From: a virus
Virus record (IMG/VR): IMGVR_UViG_3300048839_001082
Location: 17,523-81,522 of that record
Strand: one strand, 5' to 3'
DNA: 64,000 nt
Each line of letters starts with the position of its first letter. Position 1 is the stretch's first letter. The position numbers were made by a program, and so were the translations under genes. Below, in pieces: positions 17,810-24,149 of the stretch. The notes beneath the pieces are model-generated. The model did no database searches. It had not been told where the DNA came from and saw nothing but the letters and a program-made list of their open reading frames with translations.

Positions 17810-18106
17810 ATGACGAAGTACATCGGAAATGCGTTTTCTCTGGCGATGGTCCGCGATGAGGATCTAAATAAGGTCTTCATGGTCCCTTGCATGGAGCCTG
17901 ATAGTCGTGAGTGTGTGTCCGTGGTTGGACACGCGGATACGGCGGCCATGCTGGGTGTTGCCTTCAATCGGGTCAGTCTTCAACTCGAGCCTGGCGACGA
18001 ACTTTATGTTGCCCAGTATCAAGGAGGACGGCTTCCTGAGGGTGCCACAACGTTGCCGGAGGGTAGTAGTTTCCGGTGGATCCTTGTTAGTGTTAGAGAT
18101 TTTTAA
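17810..18106 (+). CDS. DUF1874/AcrIII-1-like ring nuclease, predicted anti-CRISPR
   Basis: A 98-aa protein matching the DUF1874 pattern of viral AcrIII-1 (SIRV1 gp29-type): a short N-terminal strand region, VVGH..TA.ML at residues 38-48, NR at 53-54, GD at 62-63 and GRLPEG at 73-78. AcrIII-1 enzymes degrade cyclic tetra-adenylate, the alarm signal of type III CRISPR systems; their conserved catalytic His corresponds to H41, and the Arg/Glu of RLPEG to R74 and E77. ATG follows AAAGGAGTC. The terminator-like RNA upstream may regulate it. The assignment is by motif order and length; activity is inferred. Confidence 0.78.
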   Translation: MTKYIGNAFSLAMVRDEDLNKVFMVPCMEPDSRECVSVVGHADTAAMLGVAFNRVSLQLEPGDELYVAQYQGGRLPEGATTLPEGSSFRWILVSVRDF

Positions 18107-18115
18107 GGAGAGCAC

Positions 18116-18292
18116 ATGCAAATGCACATCGGGCAAATGTCCAAGCCGAAAGGCACAATGAAATCTCCCGCTCAAATGCGAGAGATGTCCGAGGCTCTGA
18201 ATAAGAGTATTAGGAAACATGCGATGGACAATCATTGGGGAAGCCAACCAACGACATTTCCTGAAACAACCCGTAACCAACGAAAGGACTGA
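18116..18292 (+). CDS. Hypothetical Met-rich micro-protein, 58 aa
   Basis: ATG at 18116 follows AAGGAGAGCAC, an excellent ribosome-binding site. The protein is basic and Met-rich (eight Met) with a helical centre (QMREMSEALNKS). It sits 9 nt after the ring nuclease gene and touches the next start, so the three form an operon. No family is recognised. Confidence 0.55.
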   Translation: MQMHIGQMSKPKGTMKSPAQMREMSEALNKSIRKHAMDNHWGSQPTTFPETTRNQRKD

Positions 18293-18294
18293 TG

Positions 18295-18561
18295 ATGTCA
18301 AACGACAAGAACCTCGGTAAGTTCATGGCCAAGATCGCCATGTCTGCCGATGAGGCGACCAAGGAAAGCATTCGTGCTTTCCAGGAAGAGCTCAAGCAGC
18401 GCAATCAGGAGATGATCCTGAACAAGCTGAGGGAGGTCCACACGTTGATTGAACGTCAGGTGCAGAACTTGCGTGCGTTGCGTGCACGCGAAAAGACTCA
18501 TCTGGCTGAGATTCGTCGTCTGGAGGACTTGGCGAACAGCATCGTCTCCGGTAAGGAGTGA
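18295..18561 (+). CDS. Hypothetical coiled-coil protein, 88 aa
   Basis: Nearly the whole protein is one charged helix with heptad periodicity (LRALRAREKTHLAEIRRLEDL). The ATG at 18295 has the better spacing from AAGGA; an ATG 3 nt upstream overlaps the previous stop. It is the last gene of the ring nuclease operon. No family is recognised. Confidence 0.6.
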   Translation: MSNDKNLGKFMAKIAMSADEATKESIRAFQEELKQRNQEMILNKLREVHTLIERQVQNLRALRAREKTHLAEIRRLEDLANSIVSGKE

Positions 18562-18884
18562 TGTTGCGCGGGGCATACCGATGATCGGCACCGCGTTATA
18601 AATAAGTCGTGAAACGGTACGTAACGGTTCTCACGGACCGTTCGTCTATGCTATATTAAATTAAACTTTATAGGGTATAGCTTGAGTCTTGATGACCAAA
18701 AAGCCGCCCCTCGCCTTGTGCAAAATCTCAATCCGTCCTCGTGACGGAGGCAGCCACCCCGTACAATCTTTATGGTCCTTTATCAGAACTATAATAGATG
18801 AAAAGGTGGAACCACTGCCTTAAGCGTCCCAAGTGGATTCTTAAGGCAGTGCAATTGTGCTCTGCAACGACCAATGGAGTCGAT
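18562..18884 (+). other. Structured non-coding region
   Basis: This is intergenic sequence with several hairpins: CGCGG/CCGCG (18567-18595), AACGGT/ACCGTT (near 18616-18635), an inverted repeat GCTATA/TATAGC flanking an AT-rich core (18650-18682), and a 12-bp stem at 18813-18851. A TATAAT-like sequence occurs near 18789 without a good -35 box. No gene is seen. Confidence 0.4.
18813..18851 (+). ncRNA. Strong hairpin, 12-bp stem
   Basis: CACTGCCTTAAG (18813-18824) pairs perfectly with CTTAAGGCAGTG (18840-18851) around a 15-nt loop. No T tract follows, so it is not a simple terminator. It could stabilise or process the transcript. Confidence 0.4.
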
Positions 18885-18977
18885 ATGCTCGTACGTCTGA
18901 AGAGTGACCGGAGTGTTGTAACCTGGATGTCCATTGAGCATTTGGAACATCTGTGGCATCGGTGGGAACCTGCGTAA
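18885..18977 (+). CDS. Possible micro-ORF, 30 aa
   Basis: ATG follows GGAG with 6-nt spacing, and the frame runs 30 codons with several Trp and His residues. Its end overlaps the hairpin CCTGCGT/ACGCAGG (18969-18987). It may be a leader peptide or chance; support is weak. Confidence 0.25.
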   Translation: MLVRLKSDRSVVTWMSIEHLEHLWHRWEPA

Positions 18978-19001
18978 TTAACGCAGGAAGCTGATAGTTA
19001 G

Positions 19002-19024
19002 GGCATCGATCAAAAGTCGGTGCC
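19002..19024 (+). terminator. Hairpin upstream of 19052 gene, possible terminator
   Basis: GGCATCGA (19002-19009) pairs with TCGGTGCC (19017-19024), 8 bp including one G-U, and is followed by TTAAAATC. The following T content is weak, so it may be a processing site rather than a terminator. Confidence 0.3.
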
Positions 19025-19051
19025 TTAAAATCAGTTTAACAAGGAGACTGT

Positions 19052-19285
19052 ATGGATTCAAGAGAGACTGCCCATTTTGTGGAAGGTGCGATGATGGAGT
19101 ACTATCGTCGCAACGAATGGAATCCTGAAGACTATACTCGGTATACTCAGGAAACGATCAATAAGGTCTGGAGGTATCTGACTCAACCGAGTCAAACCAT
19201 TGATGCGTCTTACACGGATATTCAAGCGCACATCGCGCTCGAAGCAGGTAAGATTCATTTTCCGCAAAGTCTCAAGCGCCGCTAG
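19052..19285 (+). CDS. Hypothetical protein, 77 aa
   Basis: ATG follows AAGGAGACTGT. The protein is soluble, acidic and aromatic-rich at its N-terminus, with a basic end (SLKRR). Its stop TAG lies inside the tRNA-Arg gene: the last 10 bases of the CDS are the first 10 of the tRNA. No family is recognised. Confidence 0.55.
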   Translation: MDSRETAHFVEGAMMEYYRRNEWNPEDYTRYTQETINKVWRYLTQPSQTIDASYTDIQAHIALEAGKIHFPQSLKRR

Positions 19286-19351
19286 CTCAGGGGATAGAGC
19301 AACGGCCTTCTAAGCCGTAGGCCGCTGGTTCGAATCCAGCGCGGTGCGCCA
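19276..19351 (+). tRNA. tRNA-Arg (anticodon UCU)
   Basis: A full cloverleaf is visible: 7-bp acceptor stem GCGCCGC/GCGGTGC, D arm, anticodon stem ACGGC/GCCGT with loop CTTCTAA (anticodon TCT), T arm GCTGG/CCAGC with TTCGAAT, and an encoded CCA. It reads AGA codons, common in AT-rich phage genes. It overlaps the end of the preceding CDS by 10 nt. Confidence 0.95.
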
Positions 19352-19353
19352 GT

Positions 19354-19445
19354 TAACGAACGATGAGATGACGGGTTAGCGCCGTCATTGGTCAGAAGAC
19401 TCCTTTCTCCGTAAACGCTGCTTCATGCGAGCTCATCGTTCGTTA
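19354..19445 (+). ncRNA. Long-stem structured RNA after tRNA-Arg
   Basis: TAACGAACGATGAG (19354-19367) and CTCATCGTTCGTTA (19432-19445) are perfectly complementary over 14 bp. The enclosed sequence begins with a 7-bp hairpin, ATGACGG/CCGTCAT (19368-19388). The element starts 2 nt after the tRNA CCA end, so it may be co-transcribed and released by tRNA processing. No known RNA family is recognised. Confidence 0.5.
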
Positions 19446-19614
19446 TTCTAACTGTCCTGCTCGGATACGTCCCTGAGAGTATTGGACGAAAGGCATTAAA
19501 AGCAGCTGAGACTTGGTTGCAACTCATGAGGCAGCTGTGCTATAAGTCGATCGAAATCTGGGAAGAGCCGGGATGTCTGTGTCCCGTAGTAAGAAAACAG
19601 AATAGGTTGAGACT

Positions 19615-19653
19615 GTACTGCCGAACCAGTACGCCGGAAGGACAGTAACCGGC
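19615..19653 (+). repeat. Two-hairpin RNA element, copy B
   Basis: Hairpin 1 is GTACTG/CAGTAC with loop CCGAAC; hairpin 2 is GCCGG/CCGGC with an 11-nt loop ending CAGTAA, then CAT. Relative to copy A the first stem is replaced by a different complementary pair, while loop, linker and second stem are kept, which is strong evidence for a selected RNA structure. It ends 25 nt before the proposed start of the next gene. Confidence 0.55.
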
Positions 19654-19678
19654 ATCCTACAATTGCATGGAGAATGAT

Positions 19679-19987
19679 GTGACAGATTTCAGTAAACCTT
19701 TTGTTGTAAATTCGAATCCGTTCGGCTCTTTCGGAAGGGACTTTGAGAAGCTCGTTCCGAGACTCGAAGACATTCCTGAAGATTTCGATAATAAGCGTAA
19801 GTGGGAGGAGTGGCAGTCTGAATGGTTTTTCTCAGGTCTGACACCGACTCCGACACCTCGCCCTGGAATTGATGTCGATTTGGCATTGCGACATCTCGCC
19901 GCAATTCAGCGTTCGTGGGAACCAAAGCACGAGCACAAGCAGATCTACGTAGCCTATCTTGCCAGTCTCTGGTTTGAACATCCTTGA
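19679..19987 (+). CDS. Hypothetical protein, 102 aa
   Basis: The GTG at 19679 is preceded by GGAGAA at good spacing; an in-frame ATG at 19667 lacks a ribosome-binding site. The protein is acidic with a Pro/Thr-rich stretch (LTPTPTPRPG) and a His/Lys/Trp-containing C-terminal helix. It follows RNA element copy B. No family is recognised. Confidence 0.55.
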   Translation: MTDFSKPFVVNSNPFGSFGRDFEKLVPRLEDIPEDFDNKRKWEEWQSEWFFSGLTPTPTPRPGIDVDLALRHLAAIQRSWEPKHEHKQIYVAYLASLWFEHP

Positions 19988-19998
19988 AAGGAATTATT

Positions 19999-20334
19999 AT
20001 GATGAACACTGAAATGTTGGCCGCTTTTGAATCCGCCAAAAATGAAATTCAGAGAATTCTGGAAGACTGTGAAAAGACGAGAGGTAAGAAATTCCGGGTG
20101 TATGTCGAACTGATGCAAACGCTGACACTGCTCTTTCAGTCCGGTGGAGTTGGGACCGGAATTCTCACCGCAAAAACGGCTGAAGTTTGCGGAGCAATCA
20201 GCGTGGAACTCGGCCTCAGTGATGCGGACAGCCGAGAAGCATTGAATATCGTGAGATCTCTCGAAAAGATCGGCAAAGAATTGGGAGATAAATTGTCACT
20301 TGCCCGAGCGGACGGTGTGTCCAATTTGAACTAA
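19999..20334 (+). CDS. Hypothetical protein, 111 aa
   Basis: ATG at 19999 (or 20002) follows AAGGAATTATT. The protein is helical, with a charged N-terminus, a Gly/Thr-rich middle (FQSGGVGTGIL) and a leucine-rich C-terminus. It shows no signal peptide. It precedes the prepilin-like micro-gene by 11 nt. No family is recognised. Confidence 0.55.
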   Translation: MMNTEMLAAFESAKNEIQRILEDCEKTRGKKFRVYVELMQTLTLLFQSGGVGTGILTAKTAEVCGAISVELGLSDADSREALNIVRSLEKIGKELGDKLSLARADGVSNLN

Positions 20335-20345
20335 AGAAGGCAATC

Positions 20346-20459
20346 ATGAACAAACAAAAAGGTTTCACGATTTTTGAGTTGATCGCAGCACTCGCCACTG
20401 TGGGTATTTTCAGTGTTGTAGCTTACGTGTTATTTCATTTCATCAGCAAGTTCTGGTGA
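20346..20459 (+). CDS. Type IV prepilin-like peptide, 37 aa
   Basis: ATG follows GAAGGCAATC. The peptide begins MNKQKGFTIFELIAAL and then has a single hydrophobic helix to about residue 32, ending KFW. This is the class III signal of type IV prepilins and pseudopilins: a short basic leader, Gly6 as the cleavage point, Phe at +1, Glu at +5 and a hydrophobic N-terminal helix. There is no globular pilin domain, so it cannot build a normal pilus. It could enter the host pilus or type II secretion machinery and block it; that function is inference. It lies between a helical protein gene and tRNA-Met. Confidence 0.6.
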   Translation: MNKQKGFTIFELIAALATVGIFSVVAYVLFHFISKFW

Positions 20460-20464
20460 TTCGA

Positions 20465-20541
20465 GGGCCGTTAGCTCAGTCGGTAAGAGCAGCGGACTCA
20501 TAATCCGTTGGTCGTTGGTTCAAGTCCAACACGGCCTACCA
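20465..20541 (+). tRNA. tRNA with CAU anticodon (Met or Ile2)
   Basis: The acceptor stem GGGCCGT/ACGGCCT pairs over 7 bp including a G-U at position 1-72. The anticodon stem CGGA/TCCG encloses CTCATAA (anticodon CAT), the T arm GTTGG/CCAAC has TTCAAGT, and CCA is encoded. The sequence alone does not decide between elongator Met and lysidine-modified Ile. Confidence 0.92.
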
Positions 20542-20556
20542 ATAAGGAGATAGTTC

Positions 20557-20676
20557 TTGAAAGAGCTCTACAAACCCTTAACCGAAAAGGAAGAAAAACT
20601 CGGTGTGATACTAAGGGCCATCACTGTTGTTGGGCTCACGGTTTTTTGGGCTTTTGTAATTGCATATCAATTTTAA
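20557..20676 (+). CDS. Single-span membrane micro-protein, 39 aa
   Basis: TTG start behind AAGGAGATAGTTC. The N-terminal half is charged (KELYKPLTEKEEK) and the C-terminal half forms one membrane helix. It belongs to a run of tiny membrane proteins from 20.3 to 22.0 kb. No family is recognised. Confidence 0.5.
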   Translation: MKELYKPLTEKEEKLGVILRAITVVGLTVFWAFVIAYQF

Positions 20677-20691
20677 ACAGCGCGTAAATCA

Positions 20692-20718
20692 GTATCTTAT
20701 ATGAAGAGATCCCTCTTC
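20692..20718 (+). promoter_or_regulatory. Promoter-like motif plus hairpin
   Basis: GTATCTTATATGA (20692-20704) repeats the motif at 16920 exactly and is followed by a GAAGAG/CTCTTC hairpin (20703-20718). The membrane-protein gene starts 18 nt later behind TTTGGAG. It is a candidate for a phage polymerase promoter with a structured 5' leader. Confidence 0.4.
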
Positions 20719-20735
20719 TAACTTTGGAGTAAAAG

Positions 20736-21035
20736 ATGACCTCTTTCCAATGGATCAGTTTGTTGGTGACATTCACGATCAGTTACATTTACGGATTTGT
20801 GTTGAGCATTTTCTTCATGAGTCTGTTCCTGAGCATTGGTGTGGAAGCATTGGCGGCGGTGCTTTTGGCGACCGGCGCGACCTTCCTTGTCACTCTCGGA
20901 ACGATCAACCCACTCATGACAGTTTGTGAGAATGCTTCGACACTCGCTTACAGTGCATACGATAACATCCGAAAGGGTGTGAAGAGTCTTCGGAAGTCTC
21001 CGAAGAAGGATAACGTATTTATTCTCAACTTTTGA
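20736..21035 (+). CDS. Small membrane protein, 99 aa
   Basis: ATG follows TTTGGAGTAAAAG. The first 65 residues are hydrophobic and probably form two membrane helices; the C-terminal third is basic and cytoplasmic in style (KSLRKSPKK). It is the first gene after the promoter-like element at 20692. No family is recognised. Confidence 0.6.
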   Translation: MTSFQWISLLVTFTISYIYGFVLSIFFMSLFLSIGVEALAAVLLATGATFLVTLGTINPLMTVCENASTLAYSAYDNIRKGVKSLRKSPKKDNVFILNF

Positions 21036-21045
21036 AGGAGATGTC

Positions 21046-21291
21046 ATGTTCAAGACTATTGTTAATTTTCTCTTCAGTGGCCTGAGTTTCGCATGGTTCG
21101 TTCTGCTTCTCGGTGGGCTGATCACCATGTTGACCGCGCCTTCGCTGTTCGGTTTCGTGCTCGTCACGGCGGGTGCGTTGGCCACCCTCAAACTGGCCGT
21201 GGCAATCGCGTTCGGTGTCGGCGGCTTGCTCGGCGCCGGTGCGCATTATCTACGGCGGCGTTTGACAGGGCATAAGTTCGAGCAAGTATGA
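21046..21291 (+). CDS. Small membrane protein, 81 aa (paralogue of next)
   Basis: Two hydrophobic helices are separated by a TAPSLFGF...TAGALAT turn, and a basic end follows (YLRRRLTGHK). The next gene has the same layout with SAPVFLGF...TASVVAT, so the pair looks like an old tandem duplication. ATG follows AAGGAGATGTC. G+C is high relative to the phage average. Confidence 0.6.
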   Translation: MFKTIVNFLFSGLSFAWFVLLLGGLITMLTAPSLFGFVLVTAGALATLKLAVAIAFGVGGLLGAGAHYLRRRLTGHKFEQV

Positions 21292-21515
21292 TCGCATCTT
21301 TAAAACGTGCGGTGCTGGCCATGACAGTAGTGCTGTTTATCGGAATGCTTTTAGCGTTCTTTAGTGCACCTGTTTTCTTAGGGTTCACTATCATAACAGC
21401 CTCTGTCGTGGCCACAGTGACCACATATGCTCTGCTGGCATTTACAGTTACCTTCCTTTGGGAATGGTTGAGGAAAAAGAATGCAAAACATTCAAACAAT
21501 CAATCGACCGCCTGA
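21288..21515 (+). CDS. Small membrane protein, 75 aa (paralogue of previous)
   Basis: It starts in an ATGA overlap with the previous gene. It has two hydrophobic helices and a basic tail (EWLRKKNAKH). The match to its upstream neighbour around SAP.F.GF.I.TA and the following helix supports common ancestry. A phage membrane-modifying role is possible but unproven. Confidence 0.6.
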   Translation: MIASLKRAVLAMTVVLFIGMLLAFFSAPVFLGFTIITASVVATVTTYALLAFTVTFLWEWLRKKNAKHSNNQSTA

Positions 21516-21780
21516 AATACTGGTAGAAGGATTCTTTGCAACGCGCAAAGATTATCCAGATATCAGTAAGCAATTTTTGGATGAGCAATCGTTCAAACAG
21601 AGTGTGAGAAGATTTACTGCTGATGATCTATACATTACAGACATAGAAAAACTAAAAGGAAATCTTTTGAATGCAATCGAGGTAGTAGGTGTTATACAGC
21701 TGTCAGGGTCGCTCATCCCATTCTTCGTCACGAAGGAAAAAGCAAAACAATTGCGAATGTTGATTGGTAGACGGAGTTGA
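21481..21780 (+). CDS. Hypothetical protein, 99 aa
   Basis: A soluble alpha/beta protein that overlaps the end of the membrane gene by 35 nt; AGGAAAAAGA precedes the ATG. It ends 9 nt before a strong terminator, so it is the last gene of this operon. No family is recognised. Confidence 0.55.
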   Translation: MQNIQTINRPPEILVEGFFATRKDYPDISKQFLDEQSFKQSVRRFTADDLYITDIEKLKGNLLNAIEVVGVIQLSGSLIPFFVTKEKAKQLRMLIGRRS

Positions 21781-21789
21781 TAAAATAAA

Positions 21790-21840
21790 CTACCAAGCAC
21801 CTTAAAAAGGTGCTTGGTAGAGTTCCCTATTTTTTTTTTT
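21790..21840 (+). terminator. Strong Rho-independent terminator
   Basis: CTACCAAGCACCTT (21790-21803) pairs perfectly with AAGGTGCTTGGTAG (21807-21820). A run of 11 T follows after a 9-nt spacer. It closes the membrane-protein operon before the RNA polymerase gene. Confidence 0.85.
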
Positions 21841-21852
21841 CGAAAGGGCAAT

Positions 21853-21990
21853 GTGAGCGAGAATGAAATCAAGGGCGTGCATTTTTTGATGATTGTGATT
21901 ACCTTGATTGTTCTTTCTCCTTTGTCATTTGAAATGTCGGTATTAGTGTCGATTTTAATCTATATGTATCAGAAAGAAATGACCAAATGA
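21853..21990 (+). CDS. Single-span membrane micro-protein, 45 aa
   Basis: GTG start preceded by AAAGGGCAAT. Most of the peptide is hydrophobic with one or two short membrane segments, ending YQKEMTK. It lies between the terminator and the RNA polymerase gene. No family is recognised. Confidence 0.45.
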   Translation: MSENEIKGVHFLMIVITLIVLSPLSFEMSVLVSILIYMYQKEMTK

Positions 21991-22052
21991 AAATTTTGAT
22001 CTTGCTGTTTTTATTGTATGTAATTCCAAAAATTGTCAGTAAACTTAAATAA
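21987..22052 (+). CDS. Possible hydrophobic micro-ORF, 21 aa
   Basis: A 21-codon frame starts in an ATGA overlap with the previous micro-gene and encodes one hydrophobic segment with a basic end. The coupling and composition match neighbouring tiny membrane proteins, but the length gives little statistical support. Confidence 0.25.
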   Translation: MKILILLFLLYVIPKIVSKLK

Positions 22053-22072
22053 ATTGTAAATCAGGAGTCGTC

Positions 22073-23639
22073 TTGAAATCGAGAGTAGTGGCTTCATTGA
22101 CTCGGAGAATTACCACTGAAGCTGTTCTGCAAGCTCAGTTACGATTCTTAAAAGAGCATGATGTGAACTCTTATGTAAATACTGTAATTTCTACATTATA
22201 CTTGTACACAAGACCTAAAAAGGGTTACGAAACAACTTCTGTTTACATGGCTGAATTGATTTCTGCCTTGGGTCATGGTGTGCGAACAAAACTTAAGCTC
22301 AAAAGAGACTCCAATGCCGCTGCTAAACTAGGTGCATTTTTATTATATACATTCGAAGAACTTGGTTATATAAAAGTGATATTGGGTGTGGGAACGAGAC
22401 ACGCCACTTATATCGTGACTGTAACCAATGACAATGCAATAGTATCGATGTGGAGTGCGATGGAAGCTTCTCATATTGAGAAATTACCGTCCGGAACTCC
22501 ATATGCTCCTTGGACCAGCACAAAACATAATGCTGGAATTCGAATGGTGAAGACTAATGATAAAGGAGTACTTGATAAAATCGCTCCTGAAACTCATCCA
22601 ATTTTATTCAATGTACTTAACAAAGCTCAAGCCGTCGGTTGGAGAATTCATAAAGAGATTTACGACCTTCATGCATGGGCGCTAAGGAATAAAACGGATG
22701 CATTTGCCGATATTTGGGAACAACAAAATCCCGAAGCGAAGGCTACGAAAATAAGAGAAGTTAAAGCCATCGGCGAAATGGCAAAGAAGTTTCTTAACAG
22801 TCCAATATATCATCTCTATTATTATGATTTTCGTGGTAGGAAATACACGAATACAGCTTATTTACATGAACAGGGTAATGATCTGGCCAGAGCTTTACTC
22901 CAAAGAATTGACGAGAAGAAAATAGGCAGAGCAGGTTATTGGTGGATGCTGGTATCAATTGCGTCAAATTGGGGTGGTGATTCTGGCAGACTTGATGGAC
23001 TAAAAACTGATAAGATTCCCCTTCAAGAACGTTATTTATGGGCGTTAGATAATGAAGATATTTTATTGGCATATGCTGAAAAGCCTAAGGTACATCAAGG
23101 TTGGATGAAGGCTGACAAACCTTGGCAGTTTCTCGCAGGATGCATTGAGCTAAAAAGACTCAGAGAATGGCAGTATCAATACGGCAGTGTTAAAAACCCA
23201 TTTGAAGATTATAATTATGAATCTCACATGGAAGCCTACATTGATGGTAGCAATAATGGTTCTCAACATCTGGCTGCTTTGACGCTGGATGAAGTCACGG
23301 CGCCTCACGTAAATTTGGTTCCGTTAGAACTTCCAGGAGATCTCTATTCTTATGTGGCCGGACATGTATGGGACCATCTGCATGAGCTCTTGAAAGATTA
23401 TCCAGAAGAAGAACGTGAAGACTGTGAAATCTTTATCGATAACTTGATAGAATTGAAGAAGAAGATAACTGCGGCCGAGCCTAAAAGCGATGTGAGAAGA
23501 GAATTAATAGCTTCGATTCAAACTTTTAAAGAGGCTAATCAATATATTCTAGATAAATCTGCCGCGGTGTATTGGTACAGGATCGAAGATAATAAGCACA
23601 AAAGAAAGATCGTGAAGAGAAACGCGATGACAATTCCGT
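22073..23639 (+). CDS. T7-like RNA polymerase, exon 1
   Basis: Exon 1 encodes 522 residues and the first base of a split Tyr codon. It shows the single-subunit RNA polymerase order: an N-terminal domain, YYDFRGRKYTN, motif A YIDGSNNGSQH (catalytic Asp, T7 D537), and the start of motif B, KRNAMTIP (T7 K631 region). The start is TTG behind AGGAGTCGTC. The frame stops at 23644 only by reading into a group I intron. Spliced to 24150, the enzyme is 748 residues, shorter than T7's 883 mainly at the N-terminus. It should transcribe phage genes from its own promoters. Confidence 0.92.
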
Positions 23640-24149
23640 TGTAAAGGCGGAAGTAAAAGAGGGTGAATTCAGTGGACATCCATTCGCTGTGGACAATACT
23701 GAGCCGAGCCGTTTAAACGGAAGGTGCAACGACTATCATGTAGGGCAGAAGTCTGCTCGAAGCCCCCTCCACTCCTTGAGTGATGATATAGTCTGGTCTG
23801 CATAGTAATATGCAGCTGTATTAAGCAATTGGTATGAATATGAATTGGAACGAAATCTTTATCTACAACGCAGATGGCAGTTTAACGAGGCGTTATTCAA
23901 ATAATCAGCATAATACTGTTGGCTGGATAAATAGTTCAGGTTACAGAGGTGTTGTTAGAACTAAAAATAATAAATTTCAAGCACGTTTAACGCTAGAAGG
24001 TAAAAAGCTTTACTTAGGCTTGTTCGATACGCCCAAGGAAGCTTTTGATTGTGTTGAAACTACACGTAAAGAGTTGTACGGCGAATTTGCAACTCTTAGA
24101 TAAATTGCTTAATACGGGTGAAGATTAACGAACTTCATTGAACACAACG
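23640..24149 (+). mobile_element. Group I intron in RNA polymerase gene
   Basis: The 5' exon ends in T (CCG-T) and the intron ends in G (CACAACG), as group I splicing requires. The R-type core GGTGCAACGACTAT (23723-23736) and S-type core GATATAGTCTG (23785-23795) form P7. Joining 23639 to 24150 restores motif B as KRNAMTIP-Y-GGTSYG, as in T7 (KRSVMTLAYGS). An AP2-type ORF lies in the 3' part. Confidence 0.9.
23834..24103 (+). CDS. Intron ORF: AP2 DNA-binding domain, homing endonuclease remnant
   Basis: An 89-aa protein whose second half is an AP2/ERF-like DNA-binding domain (SGYRGVVRTKNNKF, then LYLGLFDTPKEA and ELYGEFA). In phage introns this domain is normally the C-terminal part of HNH-AP2 endonucleases. 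Here the N-terminal 30 residues keep only an ADGSLTRR-like start and lack the HNH nuclease residues. It is probably a decayed homing endonuclease, or now a DNA-binding protein only. Confidence 0.7.
   Translation: MNMNWNEIFIYNADGSLTRRYSNNQHNTVGWINSSGYRGVVRTKNNKFQARLTLEGKKLYLGLFDTPKEAFDCVETTRKELYGEFATLR

Noticed and set aside
18770-18795. sigma70 promoter with TATAAT near 18789
   Set aside because: No acceptable -35 box at 16-18 nt upstream.
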